Source of the DNA: Rhabdophis nuchalis
Lineage: Eukaryota > Chordata > Lepidosauria > Squamata > Natricidae
Length of the DNA stretch: 64,000 nucleotides
Assembly: GCA_039707465.1 (NCBI GenBank)
Contig: CM077653.1
Location: forward strand, 1,495,501 to 1,559,500
Direction of reading: 5' to 3'
Positions 1 through 12,903 of this stretch are shown here, piece by piece. The translations under genes were made by a program, and so were the position numbers. The notes beneath the pieces were generated by a model. That model was not told where the DNA came from and did no database searches. It saw nothing but the letters and a program-made list of their open reading frames with translations. Each line of letters starts with the position of its first letter. Positions within the stretch are counted from its first letter, which is position 1.

Positions 1-1205
1 CAACCTACATCACCCGTGTCCGTAAGAGCCGTAACGGCAGAGGTGGGGGTGGGGGCGTAAGGCAGAAAGCGAAGAAGCGTGGGAGGCCGCCAGGGTAGCT
101 GAAATAATCCTGCGGAGAGCGTTGCCTTGTGGTTTTAAAAAAGGAAATAAGACATTGACATGGATGTTCAATTTAGAAATCTGCCTTGTGATCGGTTTTA
201 AAAAAAGAAGAAAGGAATAAAGCAAACCAACCCCCACTCCCACCCCCCCTGCCCTTAATATGCTTCTGTCTGGGGCTTTGGATGCTGAATTCTTGTCTTC
301 TGCAGGTTCAAATTGCAAAGGAAATGGGTCTTGGACCAGAGTCGGTGAGGAGGGGGAACGGAGGGAGAGAACTAGAGTAAACCCAGTGGCTTTCTCTTTT
401 TCCCTCCCTTTCTTTCGTGTGTTTTTTTTTTCCTGGGCAAAAGAAGAAAACGAGGGAATGGGGTAGAGAACAGGCTAAATTTAAAATTGTAATTGGCTGA
501 CTTCCACAAGCTTGCGGGTGTTTTAATGACTCATAATAACTTCATTTAAAACCAGCTGAGCAGAAAATAGATTGGAGAAGAGCCTCGAGCCATTATGGAT
601 TTCTCTGGGTTTGGGGTTTTTTATACATTTTTTCCCCTCTCTCTCTTTTGCTTCCTTCCCCCACTTTTTCCCCCTTCTCCTTTTTTTTTGACAAGCCATT
701 TTCGGCAGCCAGCGAGGGTGCATGGAAGACTTGGCTGACTTTCTCTCTCTCTGAGAGTTTGGTGGTCTGCCCAAGAGAGAGGCTCTATAGAGCCCGGTCT
801 TTGTGTGATCTATATTTTTTTGCGTATGCGTATGTTTGTGTGTGTGTAGACTGATTAAAAATAGATGCCTTGAGGTATTATTTTAGCATCAGTGTGTGGA
901 GAACGTTTCTTCCCCCCCCCCTTTTTGCACTTTTGATGTGGTAAATGGGACATAAATAAAATTGTTTTTGAAATGACTGAATTAATTAGGTAGTAAAGTG
1001 ACGGCGATGCATAAATTTGCTTTTGCCAACTTTTAATTTTTTTTTTAATTTTCCTCTTCTTTTGCAAACATCTCAGTTACCTCCACCTTTCGTCCCCTTC
1101 TCCATCCGGCCTTCTTCGCTCTCTCTGGTTTTTGGACGCCAGCTGAATCATGTTCTGGGGTGCATTTTAGGGTCACTTATGGCACATGGTGTCCTCTGGC
1201 AAGTG

Positions 1206-1236
<31 letters not shown>

Positions 1237-1831
1237 GAGGAGGGAGGGAAGATCGGGCGCCTGTGAAATTTTGGAGGATTGCAACGTCAGAAAATATGCG
1301 AGTTATGAAACTGTGGTTGGAAAGGGAAGGCAGCTCGGAGTCATGGCTGGCCATAACTCAGGAATGGGCAGCGGCTGCCAGAAAACGTGACTGCTTCTTT
1401 CATGTCTCTCTGGATGTAAACAGGAGAAATACATTTGTAAGCCGGGAAGGATGGAGGCGGCTCTTCACACCCCAGCCAGTTATATGGCCCTGGGAACAAA
1501 ACAGCCGTCCTCAGGTTAAGGGACAGGAAAGGAGGGACGAAGAGAAGAAGGGGGCGCACACAAGTCGTGCCTTTGATCCCCCCACCCCAAAAAAAGGGGC
1601 CGAGCGAAGCACATTCGGGGACCAGAGCTTGTGTCCAGATGGGACTCTCTTTCCAACAGGATTTGCCCTCCTGCCAATCTGGCCCAGTGTAGGAGGTTGT
1701 GGTGGGCAGCTGGTGTGCCAGCCTCAACTAGAAAGAGGCCAAAGAGGCCAGGGCCAAAAATGCAGTCTTCAGCACACCTGGACTATCTATGGAGGAAGCT
1801 CCTGTCTTTTATTCCTCAGAGGCTGTTTTAA

Positions 1832-1984
1832 CAGAACATTACAGTTGAACCGAGTTGGAAGGGACCTTGCAGGTCATCTAGTCCAACCCCCTGCCCAAGC
1901 AGGAGACCCTACATCTGCCTCTTCCCAGGATTGAACTCACAACCTCCTGATTGGGAGGCGAGAGCTCCACCTCTAGGCCACAGC
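1832..1984 (-). mobile_element. tRNA-head/CR1-tail SINE, copy 1
   Basis: On the - strand the head carries an A box (GTGGCCTAGAGGTGGAGC) and a B box ending GAGTTCAATCC (complement at 1928-1938), followed by a tail GGGGGTTGGACTAGATGACC and AAGGTCCCTTCCAAC that matches the 3' end of CR1 LINEs. Two further copies share the whole layout. Confidence 0.75.
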
Positions 1985-3322
1985 ATTAGTACAGAAGCTC
2001 TCTTTCTTCCCTTCTCCAGCCTTGGTTCCTCTGGGTTTCACCAGTGGAGGAGACCATGGAAAAGTTCAGGGAGACAGGTCTGCATGAGGCATTACCTGGT
2101 CCAGAAGAGAGGTGGCTTGACTTCCCCCCTCTCTTCCTCTCCATCTCTTGGTTGATTCCTATAGCATGCCCTTGAGCTGCAAAGGTTGGCCAACTTTCTC
2201 GAACCAACAGTCTGTTTGAGTGGCTTCTCTCTCCCCGACAGGCCAAAGGTAAGAGAGAGAAATGAAGACTGATAAATGAACTGAAAGTGAGAAGATACTT
2301 AGGACCCCACAGTTCACGCCTGAGCTACAAATCTCTTCTATCAGTTGGAAGACAATTTGTTGACTTCATGTCAACCTCCTGATGCATTAATAATGATTTG
2401 GGGCATCTTAACTGTTGGCGTTTGATACCAGCTTCTTCATGGTTCAGGCCCAAGGAGATATCAACTCTGTCTCTCAAAGAGGAACCCCAAACAAGGAAAG
2501 TTGAGTGGCCTTCAGAGAAAAGAGAGTTGGAACATTCATGGTGTATCTTTGAGGGTCCGGTCAGATTTCATTTGTGGTGAGGGCAGGCTGCCAGTTGCAC
2601 ACATCTTGCCACCTGCCCCCTCCCCAAATCTGACCTGATCCTCCTCCTTGGTCGAGAGCCCAGTTGTGTGTTAAAAAGTGAGATATCACACGTCAGGATC
2701 ATGTAAGCGCAGCCCAGTTGCACTCGGGAACTATGTGACCTCATAACTTCCAACCACTTGTAGTGAATCACTCCAGGACTCCCAAGTCAGAGCATGAGGC
2801 TCTCGGTTGAGCACCGCTGCCTGCTGAACAAAGAGAGCCATCAGTCCCACCCAAAGAGACGGGAAGGGGTAGAATAACCTCCAGGGGGCCTGACCCCAGG
2901 AGCATTGGCTGCCTGTTTCTTGGAGTCTTCAGCCTGACCTGCCATCTAACCAATCTTATCCTAACCCAAGCAGCGTACAACAGAATTTTGCTCATTTTTA
3001 CGGTGTCTGAATCTGTTGGTTTTACGTGAGAGGATCTTTCCAGGTGATTGCTCGATTGAATGTGGAGAGATCTTCGAGGAACACACATTCACAAAACAAT
3101 TTCAGTCACTCCAATCGATGACCCAACTCTAAGATATTGGAGCTGAAATTGGGCTGCCCGGATTCACAAACTGTCTGGCATCTGGTCCAAGATGCCCTCT
3201 AAAAAAAAAAAAAGGTTCAGAAAACATATTTCTGCTGATATCATTGGCATGGAAATGTGATCACATCCTGCCTTTGGCAATCTATTTCTTGCAAAAAAAA
3301 TAAATAAGAGAGAGGGGTGGGG

Positions 3323-3480
3323 GAGAAATAGAGAGAGAAAGAATGAGAGAAGGGGAGAAATAGAGAGAGAAAGAATGAGAGAAGGGGAGAAATAGAGAGA
3401 GAAAGAATGAGAGAAGGGGAGAAATAGAGAGAGAAAGAATGAGAGAAGAGGAGAAATAGAGAGAGAAAGAGAAGGGGAGA
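3323..3480. repeat. 32-bp purine minisatellite
   Basis: Units of GAGAAATAGAGAGAGAAAGA followed by ATGAGAGAAGGG start at 3323, 3355, 3387 and 3419, then decay into GA-rich DNA up to about 3590. Confidence 0.85.
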
Positions 3481-3640
3481 AAGAGAAAGAAAGAGAAGAG
3501 GGAGAAATATACATATAGAGAGAGAGAGAGAAAAGAGAGAGAGAGAGAGAAAGAGAGGGGGAGAAATAGAGACAGAGAGAGAAAGGGGATATATATGTGT
3601 GTGTGTGTGTGTGTTGCGTTTGTGCTGTCATGTGTGACAC

Positions 3641-3718
<78 letters not shown>
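3641..3718. repeat. (TAGA)n microsatellite
   Basis: About 19 uninterrupted TAGA units, with a short GT run just upstream (3595-3613) and GA runs downstream. Confidence 0.95.
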
Positions 3719-3738
3719 TGGGGGGAGAAATAGAGAGA

Positions 3739-3771
<33 letters not shown>

Positions 3772-4857
3772 CAGATCATGTGCTTAAACAAGGAGAAATA
3801 GCCTTGGGGTATTGCCTGTCTCCAGTTCCTGATCTCAGACCTCTTGAGAGTTGAAGCTTCTCCTTGCTGTAGTCTATCACCTCAAGAGATGGAGATGAGT
3901 ATAGTTGATAGTTATGAAGGACGTCAGAATATCTCAGGCCAAGCCAGGAAACATCAAACATCTGGCTTGGCATCATCCATGAAGAAAGGACCAGCCACGT
4001 CCCTTCTTCATGGAGGAACCTTGCTAGGGCTAAAGAGGAATGGTCTTGGGGTACATGAGATACAATCCCAGAGCATGAATTATGGACCAATCACAGCCCT
4101 TCGTCCTTGGTCCCAACTCTTCTGTGTTTACAAAACTGGGAAGGATTGGAATTCTCAGCTCCCAGACATTGGGAGCTCTTCCTCCAGTTCAGTTCTGCTT
4201 CTCCGCCTGTGCTCCTCCCTTCTCTCTTCCACCTCATAAAGTGCCCGGGATGGGCAAGTGATTGAATTAGTAGGTTTATAAAGTTAATAGGCCATCATTT
4301 ATCCGGCCCTCTGGAAGAGACAACAGGTTTATTGGTGGCATTTGTACACCCAAGCAAAGGAAAAGAAAGCAGTCAAGGGCACTTTAGTGTTTAAACAGAT
4401 GTTCCTGGTTGATATTCTTGATAACGGTGGATTGACTGGGTTAAAAAGGGGGGATGCTAGACGAAGTATTTAGTTTTTATTTTTTAAATCACCCAGTTAG
4501 TCTTTGCTGAAAAGAGAAGGCGCGTTTGATGCACTTGGCTGCCTCTTGCTCCTGGCAGCCTCTTCCACATATTTTAGTCATGCTCTCAACTCCTCCGTTG
4601 CAAATAAATAAATAAATTTGAGGGTGGCGAGGTAGCAATTCTGCCCAGCAGGTCGAGCCCGTCTCTTCCTCCTGCAAATGGCCGCGCGAGGAAAGTTCAC
4701 CGCTTGGCCCTCCGTGCTCAGCGTCACCCGTGTCTCCAGGTCCTCTCCCAGAGCCCAAATCTTCCCACTTTCTCAGCCAGCGATTGGAATGCCATGTTGG
4801 TTTTGGTTTTTACCTGGCAGGTGCCTTTTTAACAAAGCTCAGGAAAGGAGGCAGTTG

Positions 4858-4884
4858 AAAAAGAAAGAAAGAAAGAAAGAAGGA

Positions 4885-4940
<56 letters not shown>

Positions 4941-4941
4941 A
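4858..4941. repeat. (GAAA)n microsatellite
   Basis: About 20 GAAA units with a single GGAA interruption near 4881. Confidence 0.95.
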
Positions 4942-6084
4942 CAGATTCCGCATACAGATTTCTCACGCGTGGCTTAAAAGGAGGAAGAGACAAGCGAGGA
5001 GGCAGCGAGGGGCGTTTGTGCACGGAGGCTGTTGTTTGGATGCGTCTCCTTGTATCTCCCTCTAAAAACATCCACCGTAGCGCTGAGCAATGTCACACTT
5101 CAGTTAGAGAGAGAGAGAGAGAGAAGAGGAAGGAGAAATCAAAGGGGTGGAAATCAGCGAGAGGGATCTTTGCATCCAGCCCTGTGTGTGTGTGTGTGTG
5201 TGACAATTAAGGCTTACACACACCAAAGGCAATTGGGTAGGTGTCACTTTTTAACCAGTCAGAACATTTTTACTACTTCCTAACATCAGGAGGCTACAAC
5301 CTTCTGGGGAGCGGTAGATTCGCCTCCTCCTCCACGGAGCCAGTAAAAGTGGGGTTTGGGGAGCGCTGAGAAGGGGTCGGGGGTGTCCAGGCACAGGCGG
5401 CCCTGCTGGGTCTCCACATTTTGTGGGCCCCGCAGAACGTTTCGCAGAAGGTCTAGTTGCCTGTCTTAAGAAGACTGGAGGCTGCCTTTTATTCAAAGGA
5501 GTTGATGCAGACAGGCAGCAGCTGATCAATGGGCTCTCCATTTTTCAGCCTCAAATCCCAGGGGCGGGGGGAGAATGGAAGGGAATCTATTTCCCCCCCT
5601 TTAAACAAATGCAAAACAACTCGGAGAGCCTCAAGTGCGAACCTTTTTCCTTTGGCAGATGGAGCTGGGTGGGTTTGGGTCTCAAACAGGAACGTTGCTT
5701 CCTGCCCTGGTCTTCTCCCCCTCCCCCTCGGCGTCTCCTTCGGGTGGTGGTCCCCAGGGATCAGCAGGCAGGCCTTGCCCAGTTGGGGGTCTCCATCGTG
5801 TTGGGTGCTGAAATCACTGTGGCCTCCCTCCCTCCCTCCCTCCAATAGATGGGGGCCGTTTTCAGGAGGAGAAGAACTGGAGGCTTTCGCTCCAGAGAGT
5901 TTTATATGTCAATCCCACTTTTCTGTCCTAAGAGGAATTTCTTAGAGGAGAAGAGTGACAGGAATTAGTCCCACCAAAAGGCAGATGAGCAATCAAATAG
6001 TAAACCACCTAATCAGGGAAGAACCGGCAACACTCCCACCAACACTGAGGGTGTAAGCCACTGTATATCACCAAAGAGCAAACT

Positions 6085-6312
6085 CTGCCCCCTTGTAGCA
6101 CTGATGATGCTACCTAGTTGGGTTAGGAAACGTCTGCCAACCCCCCCCCCCCTCCAATCAAGCTCAGTGAGCACCAAGGACCCCACAGTCTTCCTTCTCT
6201 CCCACCTCCTCCTCCTCCTCTCTGCTAACCCCACTCCCCTCTAGCACTCATCATATTACCTAGCTGGGTACCAAAACGCCTGCAAGAAAAACCGCCAGGG
6301 TGAGAGAGCGCC
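6085..6312 (-). repeat. Unclassified repeat (ATCATCAGTGCT family), two - strand copies
   Basis: AGCACTGATGATGCTACCTA, AGTTGGGTTAGGAAACGTCT, then CTCATCATATTACCTAGCTG and CCTGCAAGAAAAACCGCC. These are complements of a unit whose + form is GGTGCTCTCTGAGCTTGG, TTTTCTTGCAGACGTT, TACCCAACTAGGTAACATCA. Confidence 0.7.
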
Positions 6313-6743
6313 CAGGAGCCTCCCCCCTCCCACAGATATCCTCTTCTGCCCTGGAGGAAGCAGCTCTGTTGGGGAACATTTTTCCCCAGAGGGTTCAAAA
6401 GGCCTCTCCCCCCCCCCCCCCATGCCAAAGGGAAAGGGGCCACTTGAGGACTTGGTCTGGTCCCGAAGGCCGGGCGATCTGCTGGATCCTCGTGGCATGG
6501 AAGGATGGCTTGTTTTTGCCAGCCTGGTTGAAGGGGGAGGATCTGGGGTGATCCATCTCCTCCAGCCCATGGCAGAGCCTTGGCAGCACCCGGGGCTCCC
6601 ATAACTTCCAGGGTCAGCCGTCAGGAAGCCGGCTGCGGCTAAAGGCAGCCTGCTAAAAATGCTTCCTTTTGTCTTCTCCCAAAGTGGTGCCGGCCTTTTT
6701 TTCATTTTGTTTTTTCCAAAGTCCTGCTCGGCTTTGTTTTGAT

Positions 6744-6745
<2 letters not shown>

Positions 6746-6778
<33 letters not shown>

Positions 6779-7199
6779 ATGCGCCCGCAGAGGGGGTGGT
6801 GGCTGTTGTTGAATCGAATCCAGCCTCCTCCCTCCCCGACGCATGACTTTTGAGTGTTCTGTCCTCGATGTTCTGGGCTTTTAATAAATCTCCCTCCTTG
6901 TTTTTCTGAAAGCCCGAAGTCATGATGAGCGCTGAAGCTGGCTGACATTTTCCCGGTGACTCACATCGTAAAATTAACCTTGAACTATTTGCATATGCGG
7001 CCGTTGTGTTCCCTGGCTCCTCTTTGCCTCTCCCTGCCTCTGCGTGTGTGTGTGTGTGTGTGTACACAAACACACACACACACACAAACACACACACACT
7101 TCCCTGGTCTTTTTATGCCTGTGCAGATTGCAAGATTTCTGGCTCGGTCTCACATCTGGTTTTTTTTCCTGATTTACCACGGGGCGGGCGGGAAAGGGG

Positions 7200-7241
<42 letters not shown>
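6746..7241. repeat. Cluster of (GT)n and (CA)n microsatellites
   Basis: Runs of GT at 6746-6777, 7043-7062 and 7202-7241, and CA-rich DNA at 7064-7099. The 7043-7062 and 7064-7099 runs face each other as an inverted pair. Confidence 0.9.
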
Positions 7242-7243
<2 letters not shown>

Positions 7244-8515
7244 GGCAGGCAGGCAGCAGTTTCTGCTTCCAGTACACATGGACTCGAGCGAGGGAAAGAA
7301 CACCCAGTCCTGGCCTTTGGAAACTGGCAGGCCGCGCACTGTTCCCCGGCTGATAAGGAGTACTGTAAATACGACTGTCGGGGCTGCCTTCAGATGCCCC
7401 AGCCGGCACTCATTGTTCTCGTGTGGCTCAGCTCAGCTCAGCTCGGCTCTGGGTACGCACTGTCCTTCCCTTCTGCAATCCAGCCCTGCGCCTCTGCAGG
7501 GAACGGCCAAGATGTTTATTTCACAGCCCCGGTTGGGCTGGGTCGGGTCTTGAAGGCCTCGGGGACTGGATGATGAGGGCAAGAGGGGGAAGGGTTGGGA
7601 GTTGGCCTGGGGATGCCTGCCCTCTGGCCGGCGCCTCTCCTGGGTCCACGAAGAGTCTCCATCGTCCAGGTCCTGCTTGTCCCAAAAGGCAGCTTGGCTC
7701 TGCTCTGTTGGAAAGGCAGGAAGCACTCGGCTTGTGACCGCCGTTGACTTTTCTTGCCACCGTTGTTAAGTGAACCCTCTTTCCAGCCCTAAGACCATAA
7801 GGGAGCGGTAGTAACTCCAGGTCTAGGTGCAGTTTGGTCACTTTTGAGCCGGAGAGAGGGGAAATCCCATGGTTTCTTGCTTAGTGTTCCTATTGCGGTC
7901 GCTAAGCGAGGACTGCCTGTATTGCGAGGATGCTGCCTCTCACAAGGACTATCCAAACCGCCCTCGATCCACCTTTCCCTCCTGGGAAAAGCTTTGTGTG
8001 CTGTGACGGAGAAATCGGCTCCTCTGAAGCTCTGAACGGAAGAAGCTTCCTGGGTGAGAAGCAAAATGCTTTCAAGGAAAATAACCCAGCCACCCCCGGG
8101 GCCTTTTGGAGGAGCATCCGCTCCGTGTCTTCTCCTCTTCCTTGGTCCTTTCTCCTCCCTTCCGGAGAGTAGACAGGTTCGGCCAGGACATTGATAAACT
8201 TCTTGTGGTTGGTGAAGGAAGCTGGTAGCCTTGAGCCTGAAGCTTTCCCAGACCCTTCTCCATGGTCTGAAACACTGGTGGTCCCTACACAGGACTAGCG
8301 GCATGAATGCAAATCAGGAAGGTGCCTTTAATATTCGCTTCCCTGCTTAGCCTTTCAGAGCCACCTGTGAGTAACTGGCTACATTTAGTCCTGTATATGT
8401 TTCCATCCGAGTAAGTCTTGATGGGCACCTGGGACTCCCAGCTGCCCTTGGCTTCCAAGGACCAGTTTGGCTGCCAGGGGTTGCTTGGCACGGATACCGA
8501 ATCTGCCCATGATGA

Positions 8516-8690
8516 GAACAGAATAACAAAGTTGGAAGGGACCTTGGAGGTCTTCTAGTCCAACCCCCTGCCTAGGCAGGAAGCCCTCCACCTCTTCAGA
8601 CAAAGGGTCATCCAACCTCTTCTTCAAGACTTGCAGTGTTGGGGCATTCACAACTTCTGGAGGCAACTTCTGTTCCACTTGCTTAGTTAA
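8516..8690 (-). mobile_element. CR1 LINE 3' fragment
   Basis: The + strand shows GTTGGAAGGGACCTTGGAGG, CTAGTCCAACCCCCTGCC and CACAACTTCTGGAGGCAAC, the complement of the CR1 3' end. Confidence 0.8.
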
Positions 8691-9739
8691 TTTTCAGTCT
8701 TAATTTTAGTGGATCTTTTGCCGTTTGATGTGGCTGGGGGTCACTTGGACAGAAACCAGGATTTGCCAGGTCCACCCATGGAGAAAGCAAACGTTAAGCC
8801 CCAAAGCTCATGGCTGGAATAGTGGAAGTTGGTGCAGCATCATTTTGGGTTCCACCCTTCTCTCTGTGTCAGAAACGCTGAAGAAGAATACGGAAAGTGT
8901 TGCTACACAACTCCCTTGCACAGGCACACAAAACGCCCACCGAAACCCATGCCTTGGCCCCTGAACAACCCACCCCCCCAATTTCCCAGGGGCCCCTGGG
9001 GGGCTGAAGGATGCCTGCTCAGGCCAAGCACCTGATCTTGGAGAAGCTGCTTTCCAACCCAGACCAGAGTTCGGTTTGCAAGCCCCGTCCCTTCCTTGCC
9101 CATGTGCAGAGTTGCGTCCCCTTTTCCCCCAATTGCTGGCTGTAGCCCAGCAGGGGAGCAGAGCTGGGGGCTCCGAGGGGGGCTGCCGGTGGGTCAAGAG
9201 AAACCTCCTGGCCCTCCCCTTCTGCCCTGGCATGGCGTGCCGGCCTTTCGTGGCCAGTTTCTGGAACAAAATATCCCCCCCCCCATTCCTCAAGTAGAAC
9301 CGACCTTTCTAATTAGGAGCGTAATGACGGCCGGGCTTATTATGGGTGAGGGTTGGGGAGGGAGAGGCAGGAGCCCCTTTGGATGGGACCCTCCCCTGTT
9401 CCCTTCCTCTCCTCTGGCTTCTGGGAGAGGGAGCCACGGGGGCCCGTCTGTGCTGCCTCATGGGGTCCCGATTTTGCAAACCAACTCCTGCTGCCTGTCT
9501 CTTTCCCCAGCAGGAGCGCCTCTAGCCTTGTCCTGCCTTCCCTTCCTCCCACCCCCTGTGATGTCAGGACCCTGGCTCCCCCACACCACATCCCACTCCC
9601 CCCACCCCCAGCCCCCTGGATCCTGCTTTCTTTTGAGGGCCGGGCCATTTGGCTTAGGTACACTTGAGTTGTTTTGAATGCAAACTTGACATCTCCCCCC
9701 CCCCTCCGTTTCCTCCCCCCCCCAAAAGCAGCCGGGAAC

Positions 9740-9905
9740 GGCTTATGCACAGTAAACAGGCAGACTGTCTTATTGATTAACAGATGAGGCCTTTATTATC
9801 GATCAAAGCTTGGCGAGAAAATTTATCACTTTTAATTTCACTGCTGCCAAATTTTTCTGCCTCTGAGCCAGCCGTTACTGAGGCAATTTAAAGGCAGGGG
9901 GATTA
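9740..9905. other. Possible conserved non-coding element
   Basis: Repeat-free AT-rich DNA with homeobox-like and GATA-like words (CTTATTGATTAACAGATGAG, TTATTATCGATCAAAGCTTG, TTTATCACTTTTAATTTCAC) between GC-rich, C-run flanks. The contrast is what suggests constraint; it is not proof. Confidence 0.35.
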
Positions 9906-10101
9906 TTCTCCGGCGGAGAGGGGGGGGGGTTGAGGGGCATCTGTTTTATTTTGCTCCCTTCTGGGGGTCCACCCCGCCGTGGGTCACGAGGGGCACCCGG
10001 GAGGGTCGCTGGGGTGGGAAGACCGAGGCGTGGGGGGCTAAAGGACGAGGCAGCCCATCAGGCCCTGCTCGCTTCCACATTCTGCCATGGGTCGCAGAGG
10101 G

Positions 10102-10419
10102 CCGTGATGGCCAACCTACGGCATGCACGCTGGTCTTTGGGTTTCTGCCGGGCATGCATGCTGGAGCATGTGTAGTGTGGCACATGTATGTGTGAAGGCG
10201 GGGCAGGGGGCATGCATGCTGGAGCATGTGTAGTGTGGCACATGCATGTGTGAAGGCGGGGCAGGGGGCATGCATGCTGGAGCATGTGTAGTGTGGCACA
10301 TATATGTGTGAAGGCGGGGCAGGGGGCATGCATGGGGGGCATGCATGCATTGCATTTTGGAGGTCTGGGTACACATGCCCACTTTGGGCACTCAGTCCGG
10401 AAAAGATGAGCCATCACTG
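10102..10419. mobile_element. hAT-like non-autonomous element with internal 58-bp tandem repeat
   Basis: The termini CCGTGATGGCCAACC and, on the other strand from the right end, CAGTGATGGCTCATC are imperfect inverted repeats. They are flanked by 8-bp near-duplications GCAGAGGG (10094-10101) and GCATAGGG (10420-10427). The interior holds three 58-bp units. Confidence 0.65.
10153..10326. repeat. 58-bp tandem repeat, three units
   Basis: Units start with CATGCATGCTGGAGCATG at 10153, 10211 and 10269 and differ only at one or two positions (CATGTATG, CATGCATG, CATATATG); a fourth partial unit starts at 10327. It lies inside the hAT-like element. Confidence 0.9.
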
Positions 10420-10595
10420 GCATAGGGAGAAGCCCAGAAGTTTTCTAGATTTTCCTCAGTCTCTTCGTCCAGGTCTTCAGCAGAGGGCCACCCATGGTCA
10501 GCCTCTGGAAGGAGCTGAGGAACAACACCCCCGCCCCCAAAAACCCCCAACCTCCCACTTCTCCATAGTCAACCCAGCAATGTTTCAGATTTCAG

Positions 10596-10738
10596 ATTAA
10601 CAGCGTTGGAAGGGGTCTTGCAGGTCATCTAGTCCAACCCCCTTGCCCAAGCAGGAGACTCTACATCTGCCTCTACCTAGGATTGAACTCACAACCTCCT
10701 GATTGGGAGGCGAGAGCTCCACCTCTAGGCCACAGCAG
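10596..10738 (-). mobile_element. tRNA-head/CR1-tail SINE, copy 2
   Basis: Same head and tail as the copy at 1832-1984, with the B-box complement at 10680-10690. It is also antisense to ZBTB16. Confidence 0.75.
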
Positions 10739-11342
10739 CAGATATTGAACTCATCCCCCTCCACTCTACTCTGGATGTTGCACCACGTTTCTCAGTGCCT
10801 GGCTGAAGACTCGGGGGAAGCAGCACCTGCTGGAATAGCTTTGGGCAACCTGTGGCACAGCTGGCCAGATGGGGAGGAGAGGGCCTGCCTTGCATGGTTG
10901 GTGTTGGAGGCTGCTCTAGGCCACAGGGTTCCTGGGAAAGCACCCGCCCTGGGACTGGGGGCTGTTCCCTGGGGAAAGAAAAGGGGTCTCCCCTGTTCTC
11001 AAACTTGGGGTTCTTCTAGGAGAGCTCTCCCTTCCTTAAAGAGGAAATCATCCCTATATTCTCTCTCTCTCTTTTCTTTCTTTGTCTTTCTCTCTCTCTT
11101 TCTGTCTCTTTTTCTTTGCTCCCTTCCTTTCTCATTCTTTTCTTCTTTCTTTTTCCTCCTTCCTTCCTTCTTTTCATGTGTTCTCCTTTTCTCTCCTCTC
11201 TCCTTCCTTCCTTCCTTCCTTCCTTTCTCTTTCTTTCTTCAGACCAGGCTGTCCCTCAGCCCCTCCTTGGAAGCGGTGAATGAAAACCTCCCGGTCCAAC
11301 GCTTGAGTTCTCCCCTTTGGCCAAGTCTCTCCAAGGGGCTCC

Positions 11343-11526
11343 CTTCTTCTTCTTCTTCTTCTTCTTCTTCTTCTTCTTCTTCTTCTTCTTCTTCTTCTTC
11401 TTCTTCTTCTTCTTCTTCTTCTTCTTCTTCTTCTTCTCCTTCTCCTTCTCCTTCTCCTTCTCCTTCTCCTTCTCCTCCTCCTCCTCCTTCTCCTTCTTCT
11501 TCTTCTTCTTCTCCTCCTCCTCCTCC
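11343..11526. repeat. (TTC)n array grading into CTCCTT and CTC
   Basis: About 31 pure TTC units (11344-11436), then CTCCTT hexamers, then CTC. It follows a broader pyrimidine-rich stretch (11055-11240). Confidence 0.95.
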
Positions 11527-12230
11527 GCGGGGGGCTCAGGGGCCGTGCAGAAGCGCTGGGCGCTCGGGGGTTGCTTCCCCTCCTTAGAACCCGGGCCCTG
11601 CCAACCACCACTTGCCTCCTGCCTTGCTCTGCATGTTCTAAGAAATCCCACAAACGCCACACCTTCACGCTGCTTGTGGAAATTATCTCTCGGTCTGGTG
11701 TGTCGCTCTTATCTGATGGTGTCGTTGCCGTTGTCGTCTGGGGCCTTTTTGTGTGCTGACAGGGGTGCTGTGATCATTAGGGGGGGGGGAGCGTTGGGAG
11801 GCACGGAAAAACAAGGCTGGCTCACCACTCTGACCTAATCAGGATGTTGAAGCCTCTTCGTTCTCGGCTGGAAACGCTGGGTTTGTTTTTCATTAAACCC
11901 CCCCACTCCACCCTTTTCTTTTTTCTTTTTTAATTATTTGCAAAAGAAAAGACTTTGTGCCCACATTGAAACTCACACGGCCCAGATAATCCCATATCGG
12001 CTTGGCTGGATCCCATCCGTTCCAGCTCAGCCAGCTCTCCCCAGCGGCTTTCATGCCAGGAAAGCCACAAAAGGAGAGAGGGCATTTTTGCCTCCCCCCC
12101 CCCAATGCCCGGAGTATTTCAGGTACCCTGCAGACCAGGATGGCGGCTCCGTTCCACTCTCACGCAGCAGACTGGCAGGCTGAGCACGGCACATGGAGCC
12201 CTCCGCACTTTTCCCTAGCATCGGCTCTTG

Positions 12231-12345
12231 CCGTATTTTTCGGAGTATAAGACGCACCTTTTCTTCCCCTAAAAGAGCGTGGAAATGTCGGTGCGTCTTA
12301 TACACCAAGTACAGCCATATTTGGCCTACCAAAGCCCTGCCCCTG
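12231..12345. mobile_element. Interspersed repeat with inverted GTATAAGACGCACC motif
   Basis: CCGTATTTTTCGGAGTATAA and AAGACGCACC at the left are mirrored by GGTGCGTCTTATAC at 12291-12304, giving a short hairpin. I recall this pattern as common in reptile DNA but cannot name the family. Confidence 0.5.
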
Positions 12346-12379
12346 CATCCCATTTTTGCAAAAAACAGGCCGTTTTTTG

Positions 12380-12640
12380 TCTCTTATAGTCAGAAACAGA
12401 ACTTTCCACTCTTGAACCGGCCGAAGGAACAAATTGTTTCCTGCAAAAGCCCCCCCCCCATTCCCTCCTCTTTTGTTTCCTCTGGGAGGGACCAATCACC
12501 TCCCAGGTGTGGCTTTACTCCCAAGTCGACCCTGCTTCCTTAGTTGTTCTTGTCTTCTGGCAGCTCTGCTCATGTGCACACTGGGAACAGGCTCCAGCTG
12601 TTCCTCTGCCTCACTGCTGTCTGGCATTTTATTGGGGTTT
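12380..12640 (-). mobile_element. LTR-like fragment related to 35541-36098
   Basis: Shares CAGCTCTG-CATGTGCACACT, GGGAACAGGCTCCAG and a TCCCAAGT-GAC stretch with the candidate solo LTR, in the same order and orientation. Confidence 0.45.
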
Positions 12641-12683
12641 GGGGATAAATGAAAATCTAAAGAAATGAGCCATATACTGAACA

Positions 12684-12903
<220 letters not shown>

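Noticed and set aside
1017..1934. 305-codon + strand open frame
   Set aside because: No recognisable domain, includes a GA microsatellite (Glu-Arg repeats) and ends inside the SINE at 1832-1984. It is a chance frame in GC-rich intron.
3641..3718. CRISPR-like regular repeat
   Set aside because: It is a simple tetranucleotide microsatellite with no spacers; this is eukaryotic DNA.
10703..11668. Open frames with long Ser, Phe, Arg or Lys runs
   Set aside because: Products of the TTC array and its pyrimidine flanks, open on both strands.
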